From Pedobacter psychroterrae (GTDB lineage: Bacteria > Bacteroidota > Bacteroidia > Sphingobacteriales > Sphingobacteriaceae), in the NCBI RefSeq assembly GCF_004331695.1, contig NZ_SJSL01000001.1:1240001-1304000 (forward strand): a stretch of DNA of 64,000 nucleotides, read 5' to 3'. The translations under genes were made by a program, and so were the position numbers. The notes beneath the pieces are model-generated. The model saw only the letters and a list, made by a program, of their open reading frames with translations, made no database searches and had not been told where the DNA came from. Positions 45,126-54,525 of the stretch are shown here, piece by piece (positions within the stretch are counted from its first letter, which is position 1; the number at the start of each line of letters is the position of its first letter).

Positions 45126-47657
45126 ATGAATTCAAGGAGAGATTTTTTAAAGCAGGCTGCATTATTTTCCGGCGGCGCAGCAATGATGAACTTATTGCCT
45201 GGCGCTATACAAAAAGCTATGGCCATCAATCCTGCCCCAGGCAGTACCTATCAGGATGCAGAACACATAGTGATCCTGATGCAGGAAAACCGTTCTTTTG
45301 ACCATTGCTTCGGTTCATTGCAGGGGGTAAGGGGATTTAATGATCCAAGAGCCGTGCAATTGCCGGATAAAAAGCCGGTATGGTTGCAGACAGACGCTTT
45401 AGGAAATACTTATTCTCCTTTCAGACTGAATATTAAAGATTCTAAAGTAACCTGGATGGGTGATCTGCCACATTCAAGGGCCAGCCAGGTTGATGCGAAT
45501 AACTTTGGCAAATACGATAAGTGGCTTCCTGCCAAGCGGTCGGGAAATGCTAAGTATGCAGATATGCCGCTTACGCTCGGTTATTACACAAGGGAGGACC
45601 TTCCGTTCAACTATGCCATGGCCGATGCCTTTACGGTATGCGATCAGAATTTTTGTTCGGCTATGACGAGTACAACGCCCAACCGCTCCTTTTTCTGGAC
45701 TGGAAAGATCACTCATGAAGAAGAGGGTATCGCTAAAGCCAACATCAGGAATACCGATTATGGCTCTGGAAAAATGGAATGGGAAACCTTTCCGGAGTTA
45801 CTGACACAAAATAACCTTCCCTGGAAGTTTTATCAGAACGATTTAAGTTGCGGTGGTGGCTTTGTGAAGGAGGAGCGTTCATGGCTGGCCAACTTTGGTT
45901 GTAACCTGCTGGAGTTCTTTAAAAAATACAATGTTAAGTTCTCTGAGCGCTATGTTTTGGGTCTTCAAAACCAAGTTGAAACCCTGCCCGGAGAAATCAA
46001 TAAACTGAAGGAAAGAACTCCATCGAGCGATGCGGATGCAAAGAAAGTACAGGAAAGCATACGGGCCAAACAAGCGGTGCTGGACAATGCGCGCTCGGAG
46101 CTGACCGCCTGGAACAAGGAAAGTTACGATAAGTTGTCAGACCTTGAAAAGACGCTCTATCGCAGTGCTTTTGTAGTTAATTCTGGTGATCCTGACTTTA
46201 GAAGCATTACGGAGCTGACCTATACCGATGGCGGAGCGGAGCGCAAACTCACTGTGCCTAAAGGCGATCTGATGTACCAGTTTAGAAAGGATGTGAACGA
46301 GGGCAAGCTGCCCCTGGTGTCCTGGCTGAGCCCGCCCCAGAATTTTTCTGACCATCCAAGTGCCCCCTGGTATGGTGCATGGTTTGTTTCTGAAATCCTG
46401 GAAATCCTGACTAAAAATCCTGAGGTGTGGAAAAAGACGATCTTTATAGTAACCTATGATGAAAATGATGGTTACTATGACCATATCCCGCCATTCTCAA
46501 TCCCTGATGAGAAAATTCCCGGAACCGGAAAGGTAAGTGCCGGAATTGCCACTGAAATAGAGCATGTGCGGCTGGAAAATGAACTAAAACAGGGTATTCC
46601 AAAAAATCAGGCCAGAGAGGCACCTGTCGGACTGGGATTTAGGGTGCCAATGCTGATCGCTTCGCCATGGAGCAGGGGTGGGCGGGTCTGCTCTGAATTG
46701 TTTGATCATACGTCGACCCTTCAGTTTCTTGAAGGCTTTGTGAATAAAAAATACCAGAAAAATATACGTTTGAACAATATCAGCGATTGGCGCAGGACAA
46801 TCTGCGGCGACCTGACATCCGCTTTTAGTCCATATAATGAAAAAGAGCTGGAAAAGATTCCTTTTCTGGACAGGAATAAAAATGTAGAGACGATCTATAA
46901 TGCGAAGTTTAAGGAAGAACCTTCCGGATTTAAAAAACTGTCGGAGGCCGAGATTGCAAGGATATCTGAAAAACCATCCATACTGGCACTACAGGAAAAA
47001 GGAACAAGGAAGGCCTGTGCACTGCCGTATGAACTGTATGTAGACGGCAGACTGAGTGCTGATGGCAAAAGCTTTGAAGTTGAATTTGCTGCAGGCAATG
47101 TAGTATTTGATGAGCTGGCGGCAGGAGCACCATTTAGCGTGTATGCACCGGTGAAGTACAGCGACAAAGACAGTAAAGACGAAATCTGCAGGAACTGGTC
47201 TTTTGCAGTTAAGGCAGGAGACAAGTTCAGCTATAGCTGGCCACTCGATGCATTTGAAAATGAGCTTTACCACTTGAGGGTACATGGGCCCAATGGTTTT
47301 TACAGGGAGTTTGTGGGTGATGTCAAGAGTGCGGGGCAGTTGGTATCTGTAGCTTATGAAAGCAACCGGCTGAACAAGGCAAAGCTTAGCGGCAACCTAC
47401 GGATTAATCTGACAAATAATGATCCCAAACCACAAACTTTTGTACTGACAGATAAGAGCTATAAGATGGCTGAAGTAAAGAAAACGGTTGCGGCAAAAAG
47501 TAAAGACAGCGTAGTACTAGATCTGTCTAAATCGCATCATTGGTATGATATTAAAGTACAGGTACAAGGCAATCCTGATACTATCCGGGAATATGCGGGT
47601 CATGTTGAAACAGGGGCTGCCTCTGTGACAGATCCTGCAATGGGAATGGTGGTGTAA
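45126..47657 (+). CDS. Phospholipase C, phosphocholine-specific type, Tat-exported
   Basis: An 843-residue enzyme of the phosphoesterase/acid phosphatase superfamily. A Tat signal opens the protein (MNSRRDFLKQAALFSGGAAM). The N-terminal catalytic domain has IVILMQENRSFDHCFGSLQG, a Ser/Thr-rich SAMTSTTPNRSFFWTG, IFIVTYDENDGYYDHIPPF and LIASPWSRGGRV with FDHTSTLQFLEGFV. Two copies of the beta-sandwich C-terminal domain (DUF756) follow, at about residues 625-725 and 740-825. Such enzymes split phosphatidylcholine or sphingomyelin; substrate preference here is unknown. A coiled segment at about residues 285-330 (INKLKERTPSSDADAKKVQE) interrupts the catalytic domain. Confidence 0.93.
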   Translation: MNSRRDFLKQAALFSGGAAMMNLLPGAIQKAMAINPAPGSTYQDAEHIVILMQENRSFDHCFGSLQGVRGFNDPRAVQLPDKKPVWLQTDALGNTYSPFRLNIKDSKVTWMGDLPHSRASQVDANNFGKYDKWLPAKRSGNAKYADMPLTLGYYTREDLPFNYAMADAFTVCDQNFCSAMTSTTPNRSFFWTGKITHEEEGIAKANIRNTDYGSGKMEWETFPELLTQNNLPWKFYQNDLSCGGGFVKEERSWLANFGCNLLEFFKKYNVKFSERYVLGLQNQVETLPGEINKLKERTPSSDADAKKVQESIRAKQAVLDNARSELTAWNKESYDKLSDLEKTLYRSAFVVNSGDPDFRSITELTYTDGGAERKLTVPKGDLMYQFRKDVNEGKLPLVSWLSPPQNFSDHPSAPWYGAWFVSEILEILTKNPEVWKKTIFIVTYDENDGYYDHIPPFSIPDEKIPGTGKVSAGIATEIEHVRLENELKQGIPKNQAREAPVGLGFRVPMLIASPWSRGGRVCSELFDHTSTLQFLEGFVNKKYQKNIRLNNISDWRRTICGDLTSAFSPYNEKELEKIPFLDRNKNVETIYNAKFKEEPSGFKKLSEAEIARISEKPSILALQEKGTRKACALPYELYVDGRLSADGKSFEVEFAAGNVVFDELAAGAPFSVYAPVKYSDKDSKDEICRNWSFAVKAGDKFSYSWPLDAFENELYHLRVHGPNGFYREFVGDVKSAGQLVSVAYESNRLNKAKLSGNLRINLTNNDPKPQTFVLTDKSYKMAEVKKTVAAKSKDSVVLDLSKSHHWYDIKVQVQGNPDTIREYAGHVETGAASVTDPAMGMVV

Positions 47658-47667
47658 AAATTATTAA

Positions 47668-48753
47668 TTAAGGAGCTATAATAGTAAAAAGATAAACCAT
47701 AAATATCACCAGCAGCACTACACCCTGCAGGATATTGGTTCGGCCGGTCGCCAGCGAAAGCATGATGGTGAACTGAGCCAACAGGAGCAATACGGTGGCT
47801 TTCATGTCAATGCCTAATGTGATGGTCATTCCCGTTACGATAGAAACAATGGCTACGGCAGGAATGGTGAGGCCGATACTGGCAAGTGCCGAACCCAGCG
47901 CCAGGTTAAGGCTGGTTTGCAAGCGGTTCTTTTTAGCTGCACGGTAAGCTGCAAGCCCTTCAGGAAGTAAAACGACAGCAGCTATGATCACGCCCACCAA
48001 TGATTTTGGTGCGCCGAAATTCATCACAGCAAGCTCTATATCCGGAGCTAAAGCTTTAGCCAGCAGCACTACAATGCCCAGGCATAACAACAATAAAAAC
48101 GTACTGACCAGCGCTACTTTTTTAGTAGGGGGCTCGGCATGTGTTTCTTCATTTCCATCCGCATCAGGAGGTAGAAAATAGTCGCGGTGCCTGATGGTCT
48201 GCACCATTACAAATGTCCCATATAGTATCAAACACACTACTGCTACAAAAATTAATTGGGCCTGCGTATATTCAGGGCCCGCTTTACTGGTGGTATAGTT
48301 TGGCAAGATCAGCGTAAGTACCAGTATTGCCGTAAGCGTAACCACAGCAGCACTCACACCTGGCAGGCTAAATACCTGCTCTTTAAACCTTGCTCCGCCA
48401 ACCAACAGACAAAGGCCAATAATTCCCGTTAAAATGATCATTACAGCGGCCAGTACAGTGTCTCTGGCCAGCGCTCCGGTATCAGGGCCGCCAGTTAACA
48501 TCAAAGAGACAATTAATGCTACTTCAATTACGGTAATGGCCAGTGCGAGCAGTAAAGTACCAAATGGTTCCCCCACTCTGTGTGCCACCACTTCGGCGTG
48601 ATGAACTGCGGCAAGCACGGCAGCAATCAATACACCAGCCAGAAAAAAGGTATAAAAGATTCCTAAATCCAGTGAGACACCAAAGTAAGCCAGCCAGGCT
48701 ACAATTGGAGATATGATGGTCCATAATGGCAGTTGTAATTCTTTCTTCATCAA
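47668..48753 (-). CDS. Cation/proton antiporter (ChaA/CaCA family)
   Basis: A 361-residue membrane protein with about eleven helices in the CaCA superfamily, closest in pattern to ChaA-type calcium (or sodium)/proton antiporters. Two alpha-repeat blocks carry the ion-binding acids: EPFGTLLLALAITVIEVALI in the first half and ALASIGLTIPAVAIVSIVTG with VVLLPEGLAAYRAA in the second. A short acidic hydrophilic loop (PPDADGNEETHAEPP) joins the halves. It converges with the phospholipase gene, 10 bases away. Confidence 0.9.
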   Translation of the reverse strand: MMKKELQLPLWTIISPIVAWLAYFGVSLDLGIFYTFFLAGVLIAAVLAAVHHAEVVAHRVGEPFGTLLLALAITVIEVALIVSLMLTGGPDTGALARDTVLAAVMIILTGIIGLCLLVGGARFKEQVFSLPGVSAAVVTLTAILVLTLILPNYTTSKAGPEYTQAQLIFVAVVCLILYGTFVMVQTIRHRDYFLPPDADGNEETHAEPPTKKVALVSTFLLLLCLGIVVLLAKALAPDIELAVMNFGAPKSLVGVIIAAVVLLPEGLAAYRAAKKNRLQTSLNLALGSALASIGLTIPAVAIVSIVTGMTITLGIDMKATVLLLLAQFTIMLSLATGRTNILQGVVLLVIFMVYLFTIIAP

Positions 48754-49042
48754 ATTCGGGCTTAATTAAATTATTGGATGTTCTGTTAAAATACTAAAAT
48801 TATTGGGAGGGAAGCAATAAATGGGTGATAGCATGGCACAAATATTACAAAATGGTTTAATTAATTATACATAACTAACCATGATCATCGTTTCAATTTA
48901 TTGTGATATTTCTCAAATGATTGAGATTTAATACAATATTTTTTCTTTAAAAAACTACATTCAATTTTAAATAAGAAAATATATTTCTTTTTGTTAATTA
49001 TTCTTTTTATGATTGTCTTGTTTTTGATTGGATTTTATAGGA

Positions 49043-51418
49043 ATGACTGATTTATTTAAATGTTGTTTATTTGTTGTTTTGTTATTTGGTTGTCTTAGTT
49101 CGTCTGCCCAAAACTGGATGCCCGGGTATGAATTTCGAAGGAAGATTACTTTTGATAAGAGTAAAATTGAAGGTGATTTTACTGGCTCATCTCCAAGGAT
49201 AGAGCTGGACGTAGCGGATTTTCCAGTTCTGGTAGAGCTGCAGGATGAGGCATTTAAGTATCATGCTGCTACGTCATGTGAAGATATTGTTTATGATCCG
49301 GAAGGTAGGAATATAGCTTTTGCCACAGTTGCGGCCCCCCTTGTTAAGTTGAGTTTTCAGATTGAAAGTTATGATCCTGTTTTGGGGAAATACCGGTGTT
49401 GGATTAGAATTCCTTCTTTAGCTTCTGCTAAGACAGGTACCCCTGCCACAGCAATCTATTTTTATTATGGAGGTTCTGCTTTGCATGATAGTTATTCAAT
49501 AGCCGGGCTAAGTACCTGGAATGGGGAATACAGTGGAGTTTGGCATATGAACGGAGAAAATTCGGACTTTGGCAGCAGGAATGTAAAAACTGGGCTGGCG
49601 GCCGAAAGTTTAACCGGACATGGGTTTGTTGCGGAAGACAAGATTCCCGGCAAAATTGGCGATGCAGTTGAACTGGATGGGGAAGACCAATATCTGCATA
49701 CCTCAGGACATGGAAATGGTGCCTTTACCTTTATGGCCTGGATCAAATGGAATGGGGGAACTGGTAGCCAGACTATAGCGGGCACCGACAGTATTGGTTC
49801 GGGAAGAACGGGCTGGAGGGTAGGCATCAATGCGCAAGGTAAAATTGAGATGAGTACCTATAAGACTTCAGGTGTGTTTTGGTCTATGACTTCTGCTTAT
49901 GCAGTAGCTGCTGGTGTGTGGACGCATGTGGTCTGTTACTATTTTGTCAATGGGGCTAACAATAGCGGAGTGACTACTCTTCTGAATGGGAGCCCGGCAG
50001 GTGGTTCAGGTGGTGCGGGATTAAAACTTGGCGCGGGTGGTTATATGGCTGTCGGGAGGAATAAGGACGGAAGCCAGCACTTTAACGGTGCGATTGATGA
50101 ATTGCGAATTTTTAAAGTGGCAAAACCAACTTATTGGTTGAAGAATGAATACCAAAATCAAAATGATCCGTCATCATTTTACAGTATTGGTGCGGAAGAG
50201 TCCAATTCTTCCTGGGTTACTTTTACTGGCGCAGCGAGCAGCAGTTGGAGCACTACCGCAAATTGGTTGAATTCAGTTAAGCCGGTTGTAGGTAGTAGGG
50301 TGCGCATTTCGGCAGGTAAGACTGGCCGTATTACTGGTGCAGATGTTGTTTTCGGAGCTTTATTTCTGGAACCTGGAGCTACTTTGTCTTCAGGTGTAAA
50401 TGTGCAACTGAACTGCAATGCTAAATTCGGGGCCGGGGCTGTATTGAACATGGATATGGGTAAGAAACTGACGCTATCTGGTAATGGTCTTAATTTGTCG
50501 GGAGCAGGAACGATCAATACAGCAGAATTAGAAGTTAATGCCAGCAGTGCTTCTTCCGAGGTGTTTTTGGATGCTGAGGTAAATGTTTCAAACTATTTAA
50601 AGCTCAGTAAGGGATTGCTGAATGCAAATGGTAAGCTGACTTTGTTGTCGTTTTCACACAGCAATACTGCGGCATTATTGCCCATACCGGATGGTAATGT
50701 GACTTCTATAGCTGGCGATGTAAATGTTCAGTCCTTTATAGACGGATCTTTTCCCAGTCCGTCCTCCGGTCGGGGCTGGCGTTTACTGAGTTCTCCCGTT
50801 ATCCATTCCGGTGAAGAAGGGAACTATCAATACGGTTTTCAGGATATTAAAAGTACTGTGTTCATTACTGGAAAGGATGGGGCTGTTAATGGTTTTGATG
50901 CTTCTCCAAATAACGGGGCGACGGTTTACACACATGATCAGGCTTTAGCTGGTACTTTGTCGAAGAAGTATGTGGCAATTCCGAATATGAATACAGCTGT
51001 GCAGCTGGGGAAGGGGTTTTATTTGTTTTCGAGAGGTAGTAAGCTGCAGGCGAACGCTTACCGTGATCAGCTGCAGGAGCAGCCTTTTTCTAATCCTGCT
51101 CCTTATACCCTGATTTATAAAGGGAAATTATTTGTTGGCGACCTGACCGTACCCGTTTTCAACAGGAATGCTGGTGGGGAAGGTGCCGGGTTTAATTTAT
51201 TGGGCAATCCCTATGCTTCGCCTATTAAATGGGGCGCTTTGGATAAGGTGAATGTGGGGCCTTTTGTGTGGTTGTTTGATCCGCTAAATGGGACTTATGT
51301 GGTGAGTGATGATCCGAATATGGTGATTCCTGCGGGGGCTGGGTTTTTTGTAAAGGTGTTAGGTGGTTTTGCCTCCGGCAGTGTTAGGTTTAGTGAGGGC
51401 GCGAAGGCTTTGAAGTGA
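49043..51418 (+). CDS. Secreted DUF2341/LamG-domain surface protein
   Basis: A 791-residue exported protein. The start at ATG 49043 gives the signal peptide (MTDLFKCCLFVVLLFGCLSSSAQ); a TTG at 49028 is less likely. A DUF2341 domain comes first (RRKITFDKSKIEGDFTGS, VLVELQDEAF, IRIPSLASAKTGTPATAIYF), then a concanavalin/LamG domain at about residues 190-380 (KIGDAVELDGEDQYLHTSGH, FMAWIKWNGG, GAIDELRIF), then a pectin-lyase-like repeat region and a domain with GWRLLSSPV and FNLLGNPYASPIKW. Homologous proteins often continue beyond this point, and no sorting domain is seen, so the end may be lost. The upstream 290 bases are AT-rich. Confidence 0.83.
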   Translation: MTDLFKCCLFVVLLFGCLSSSAQNWMPGYEFRRKITFDKSKIEGDFTGSSPRIELDVADFPVLVELQDEAFKYHAATSCEDIVYDPEGRNIAFATVAAPLVKLSFQIESYDPVLGKYRCWIRIPSLASAKTGTPATAIYFYYGGSALHDSYSIAGLSTWNGEYSGVWHMNGENSDFGSRNVKTGLAAESLTGHGFVAEDKIPGKIGDAVELDGEDQYLHTSGHGNGAFTFMAWIKWNGGTGSQTIAGTDSIGSGRTGWRVGINAQGKIEMSTYKTSGVFWSMTSAYAVAAGVWTHVVCYYFVNGANNSGVTTLLNGSPAGGSGGAGLKLGAGGYMAVGRNKDGSQHFNGAIDELRIFKVAKPTYWLKNEYQNQNDPSSFYSIGAEESNSSWVTFTGAASSSWSTTANWLNSVKPVVGSRVRISAGKTGRITGADVVFGALFLEPGATLSSGVNVQLNCNAKFGAGAVLNMDMGKKLTLSGNGLNLSGAGTINTAELEVNASSASSEVFLDAEVNVSNYLKLSKGLLNANGKLTLLSFSHSNTAALLPIPDGNVTSIAGDVNVQSFIDGSFPSPSSGRGWRLLSSPVIHSGEEGNYQYGFQDIKSTVFITGKDGAVNGFDASPNNGATVYTHDQALAGTLSKKYVAIPNMNTAVQLGKGFYLFSRGSKLQANAYRDQLQEQPFSNPAPYTLIYKGKLFVGDLTVPVFNRNAGGEGAGFNLLGNPYASPIKWGALDKVNVGPFVWLFDPLNGTYVVSDDPNMVIPAGAGFFVKVLGGFASGSVRFSEGAKALK

Positions 51419-51502
51419 TTAAATGCCTTTATTTTGTCGCAGTTGCACCCCATCTGCAATTAGTGGATTACTTAACTTAGCATAAACAAAACATAAAAAG
51501 TT

Positions 51503-51931
51503 ATGCCTGCAATGCACCCTTATTTAAACTTTGACGGCCAGGCCGAAGAAGCATTTATTTTTTACAAATCGGTATTTGGAGGAGAGTTTGCCGCTCTTAT
51601 GAAATTTAGTGATATGCCAGATGCTGATCAGGTACCTGAAAATGAGAAAAATCGCGTGATGCATGTTGCTTTGCCTATCAATGAGCATACCATTCTTATG
51701 GCTTCTGATTGTATGCCTTCTGCGGGTCATGTACTTAAAGTGGGCAACAATATGTATATTAATGTGGCGACGGATAGCCGTGAAGAGGCTGACAAGTTAT
51801 TCAATGGTTTATCTGAAGGCGGCATAATTGAAATGCCTATGGAAGATATGTTCTGGGGTGACTATTTTGGTAGTTTCTTAGATAAGTTTGGGATACAGTG
51901 GATGATTAATTTTACTCCCGCCCAAAAATAG
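51503..51931 (+). CDS. VOC family (PhnB-like) protein
   Basis: A 142-residue vicinal-oxygen-chelate fold protein of the PhnB/glyoxalase-like type: HPYLNFDGQAEEAFIFYKSV, then NRVMHVALPINEHTILMASD and a closing GDYFGSFLDKFGIQWMINF. Dimers of this fold usually bind a metal at the joint site. The biochemical role is unknown. A -7-like element with one mismatch (TAACTTAG) is at 51473-51480. Confidence 0.88.
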   Translation: MPAMHPYLNFDGQAEEAFIFYKSVFGGEFAALMKFSDMPDADQVPENEKNRVMHVALPINEHTILMASDCMPSAGHVLKVGNNMYINVATDSREEADKLFNGLSEGGIIEMPMEDMFWGDYFGSFLDKFGIQWMINFTPAQK

Positions 51932-52028
51932 TCTGGAGTTGTATTTACCTGGCATAGGTGCGGAGGTCAAAAAATATCAGTTTTGTGTATTATTTTGACT
52001 TCTGTTCATAATGCTGCCTGTTTTTAGC

Positions 52029-52036
52029 TAGCTTTG
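52029..52036 (+). promoter_or_regulatory. Promoter -7 element TAGCTTTG
   Basis: Exact TAnnTTTG match ending four bases before ATG 52041, implying an almost leaderless mRNA for the CAMCS protein and the genes after it. Confidence 0.6.
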
Positions 52037-52040
52037 CACT

Positions 52041-52295
52041 ATGAAAAAGATAGCTTTTGTCTTCCTTTTTGTCATTGCATTGATGGGTTCTTCCATCCAT
52101 ACAGCCGATGCGCAATGTGCGATGTGTTCCGTGAATGCAGAACAGAGTGTGAAAAACGGCAATACCCAAGGTAAGGGTTTAAACTCAGGAATTCTGTATC
52201 TATTGGCCATTCCATATCTCCTGATCACAGGAGTGGGAGCATTGTGGTATTTAAAATACCGTAAAAAACCGGCTGACTATGCAGAAAACAGCTAA
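52041..52295 (+). CDS. Small exported membrane protein with CxxC
   Basis: An 84-residue protein with a signal peptide (ending ADAQ), then the pair CAMCS directly after the predicted cleavage site and a C-terminal transmembrane helix (SGILYLLAIPYLLITGVGAL) followed by a basic end (YRKKPADYAENS). The CxxC on the outer side could bind a metal or be redox active. Its end overlaps the DUF983 gene by 17 bases, so the two are probably made together. Confidence 0.8.
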   Translation: MKKIAFVFLFVIALMGSSIHTADAQCAMCSVNAEQSVKNGNTQGKGLNSGILYLLAIPYLLITGVGALWYLKYRKKPADYAENS

Positions 52296-52677
52296 GCTAT
52301 ATGCACTGGTGCAAGGCAAATGCCCACAGTGCAGAAGAGGCGATATCTTTACTGGCAGCCTGTACGGCTTTAATGTGCAGCGAACCAATACGGTCTGCCC
52401 ACATTGTGCACAGCGCTTTGAGATAGAACCGGGATATTTTTATGCCGCGATGTATGTCAGTTATGCCATGAACTGCTCCGAAATGATCACTTTAGGTGTA
52501 GCCACGTATGTACTCTCGGGTGGCAATCTTGAATTTGAATCGCTATGGCTGTACCTCACCGTAATTTTTACAGGCTGTCTACTTTTAGCACCGTTCAACT
52601 ATCGGTATTCCCGCGTGATTTTGCTACATTGGCTATCTCCTAAAATAAAGTACAACCCTTATTACGATAAGCCATGA
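52279..52677 (+). CDS. DUF983 family membrane protein
   Basis: A 132-residue DUF983 protein. The N-terminal zinc ribbon has CPQCRRGDIF and CPHCAQRFEIEPGYFYAAMY; two transmembrane helices follow (about residues 55-80 and 90-112). Function is unknown, although DUF983 genes sit near oxidase genes in some bacteria. It overlaps both neighbours (17 bases upstream, 4 downstream). Confidence 0.9.
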   Translation: MQKTAKLYALVQGKCPQCRRGDIFTGSLYGFNVQRTNTVCPHCAQRFEIEPGYFYAAMYVSYAMNCSEMITLGVATYVLSGGNLEFESLWLYLTVIFTGCLLLAPFNYRYSRVILLHWLSPKIKYNPYYDKP

Positions 52678-53339
52678 TTAAACAGGAAACTCTTGATTTC
52701 ATAAAAGATGTAGCTGAAAATAATGACAGGGAATGGTTTGCAGAAAACAAACCCAGGTATGAAACTGCAAGAGCAGATATTTTTGCATTTATTGAGCAGT
52801 TGGTCCCTGAACTGGCCGCCATAGATCCTGCTTTCCCGCTGGATACCCCTGCAAAGAAATGCCTGATGCGGATCTACAGAGATGTGCGCTTTAGCAAAAA
52901 TAAGAATCCCTATAAAAGTAATTACGGAATTTCATTTGATGTAAAAGGAAGGGGTATTACTACCCCGGATTATTACCTCCACATCCAGCCCGGAAAGAGT
53001 TTTCTGGGGGTAGGATTTTGGATGCCTGAACCCGCAGTGCTGAAAAAGATAAGGGAAGAGATAGACTATAATGCCACTGAATTTCTGGAGATCATTCATG
53101 CAAAGGACTTTGAAAAAATCTTTACATTAAGTGAAGAAGACAAACTGAAAAATGCCCCAAAAGGGTATGAAACTGACCATCCGCAAATTGAGTTTTTAAA
53201 ATTGAAAAGCTTTATAGCCATCTATAAATTGGAAGATAAAGAATTTTTTGACGCAGCAATCGTTAATAAGTTGATAACTGCTTTTAAAATTATCCATCCG
53301 TTTGTACTATTTTTAAGAAATGCCGTGGGGCATGGTTAA
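52674..53339 (+). CDS. DUF2461 family protein
   Basis: A 221-residue soluble protein of the DUF2461 (TIGR02453) family. Family blocks are EWFAENKPRYETARADIFAF, RIYRDVRFSKNKNPYKSNYG, and YYLHIQPGKSFLGVGFWMPE. Function is unknown. Its ATG overlaps the DUF983 stop by four bases (ATGA). Confidence 0.92.
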   Translation: MIKQETLDFIKDVAENNDREWFAENKPRYETARADIFAFIEQLVPELAAIDPAFPLDTPAKKCLMRIYRDVRFSKNKNPYKSNYGISFDVKGRGITTPDYYLHIQPGKSFLGVGFWMPEPAVLKKIREEIDYNATEFLEIIHAKDFEKIFTLSEEDKLKNAPKGYETDHPQIEFLKLKSFIAIYKLEDKEFFDAAIVNKLITAFKIIHPFVLFLRNAVGHG

Positions 53340-53360
53340 TAACCCCGTAAATTGCGTAAT

Positions 53361-54203
53361 ATGAAGAATACAGTTTTTTTTCTGTTTGTTGGACTCCTTG
53401 CCAGTGCATTCAGTTCATGTGTGGTGTTGTCTCCAAAGAAATATAAAGCCCTGCTTGCCAAACAAGATTCGCTAAGCAAAGGATGGACTGAATCTCAGTT
53501 GAAAAACGAAGGACTGGAACAGTTGATCTCCAACTTAAGAAAAGATACTACTGGCCTAAGCAGCGCCTTGAATGACCTGCGGGCCCGGTATGCTGACATG
53601 GATAATAACTATACAAAATTAAGGAGCAATAGCTCGTCAGAGATCAATAAGCTTTCCAGTGACCTTCAAAAGCGCGAGCAGCGTCTGAAAGAGGTGGAAG
53701 AGATCTTGCGGAAACGTGATGAGGCCACCAATCAGCTCAAAGAGAAATTGCAACAGGCACTGCTTGGATTTACAAAGAATGGGCTGACTGTAGAGATCAA
53801 AAATGGTAAAGTATATGTGTCACTTACCGACAAGTTGCTGTTCCCTTCAGGTAGTATCATTATAGATGAAAAGGGAAAACAGGCCCTTACCCAACTGGCA
53901 GAGGTGCTAAAACAACAACCCGAGATTAATATAGCAGTAGAAGGACATACCGATTCACAAAAGATCACCAATCTTGGTCAGATCAAGGACAACTGGGACC
54001 TGAGTGTATTGCGCTCCACCTCTGTAGTCAGGTACCTGACGGAGATCAGCAAAGTAGAAAGTGTGCGCATGACCGCTACCGGAAAGGGCGAATTTCAACC
54101 CCTCGATGCGAATACAACTGCAGATGGCAGAAGTAAAAACCGCAGAATTGAGATCGTGCTATCACCAAAACTGGATGAACTGTACGATCTGATCAAGCAG
54201 TAG
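53361..54203 (+). CDS. OmpA family lipoprotein
   Basis: A 280-residue lipoprotein with lipobox AFSSC. Residues about 35-130 are a long coiled coil (LRARYADMDNNYTKLRSNSS, KREQRLKEVEEILRKRDEAT), followed by an OmpA-like peptidoglycan-binding domain (LLFPSGSIIIDEKGKQALTQ, INIAVEGHTDSQKI, RMTATGKGEFQPLDANTTAD, KNRRIEIVLSP). The Asp and Arg that bind diaminopimelate are in NWDLSVLRSTSVVRYL. ATG 53361 is preferred to the TTG at 53352. It links the outer membrane to the cell wall. It ends three bases before the converging DUF4286 gene. Confidence 0.92.
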   Translation: MKNTVFFLFVGLLASAFSSCVVLSPKKYKALLAKQDSLSKGWTESQLKNEGLEQLISNLRKDTTGLSSALNDLRARYADMDNNYTKLRSNSSSEINKLSSDLQKREQRLKEVEEILRKRDEATNQLKEKLQQALLGFTKNGLTVEIKNGKVYVSLTDKLLFPSGSIIIDEKGKQALTQLAEVLKQQPEINIAVEGHTDSQKITNLGQIKDNWDLSVLRSTSVVRYLTEISKVESVRMTATGKGEFQPLDANTTADGRSKNRRIEIVLSPKLDELYDLIKQ

Positions 54204-54206
54204 CTG

Positions 54207-54509
54207 CTAATCAATATATTCCATTAACGTTCGGAATGCAACGAACTGATTTTCAAATGCTTCATTGAGTTCAGCCTGTAACGCAGGAGCGAATCGCTCT
54301 TGGTATTCCTGGTATTCACCTATGTTTTCCGCAATGTACTGTGCACAGAAGGTGACTCCTTCATTTGGGGAATCCAGTACTTTAAGTAAGCGGTTTGACA
54401 CGAACTTTCCGGTAGCCATTACTTTAGGAATATGGACTTCCTGCATCCATTCAAGCCAGCGTTCGGCGGCGGCATCTTCAATTATTAGGGTAACGTTGTA
54501 TAATAACAT
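54207..54509 (-). CDS. DUF4286 family protein
   Basis: A 100-residue protein of a small ferredoxin-like-fold family common in Bacteroidota (MLLYNVTLIIEDAAAERWLE, HIPKVMATGKFVSNRLLKVL, GVTFCAQYIAENIGEYQEYQ). The start at 54509 is fixed by a -7 promoter element four bases upstream; a longer frame to 54605 would overlap the TPR gene. Function is unknown. Confidence 0.9.
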   Translation of the reverse strand: MLLYNVTLIIEDAAAERWLEWMQEVHIPKVMATGKFVSNRLLKVLDSPNEGVTFCAQYIAENIGEYQEYQERFAPALQAELNEAFENQFVAFRTLMEYID

Positions 54510-54513
54510 ATTG

Positions 54514-54521
54514 CAAATATA
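54514..54521 (-). promoter_or_regulatory. Promoter -7 element TATATTTG of the DUF4286 gene
   Basis: Exact TAnnTTTG match on the leftward strand, ending four bases before ATG 54509. It lies within 12 bases of the TPR gene's stop codon (54526). Confidence 0.6.
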
Positions 54522-54525
54522 GGAA

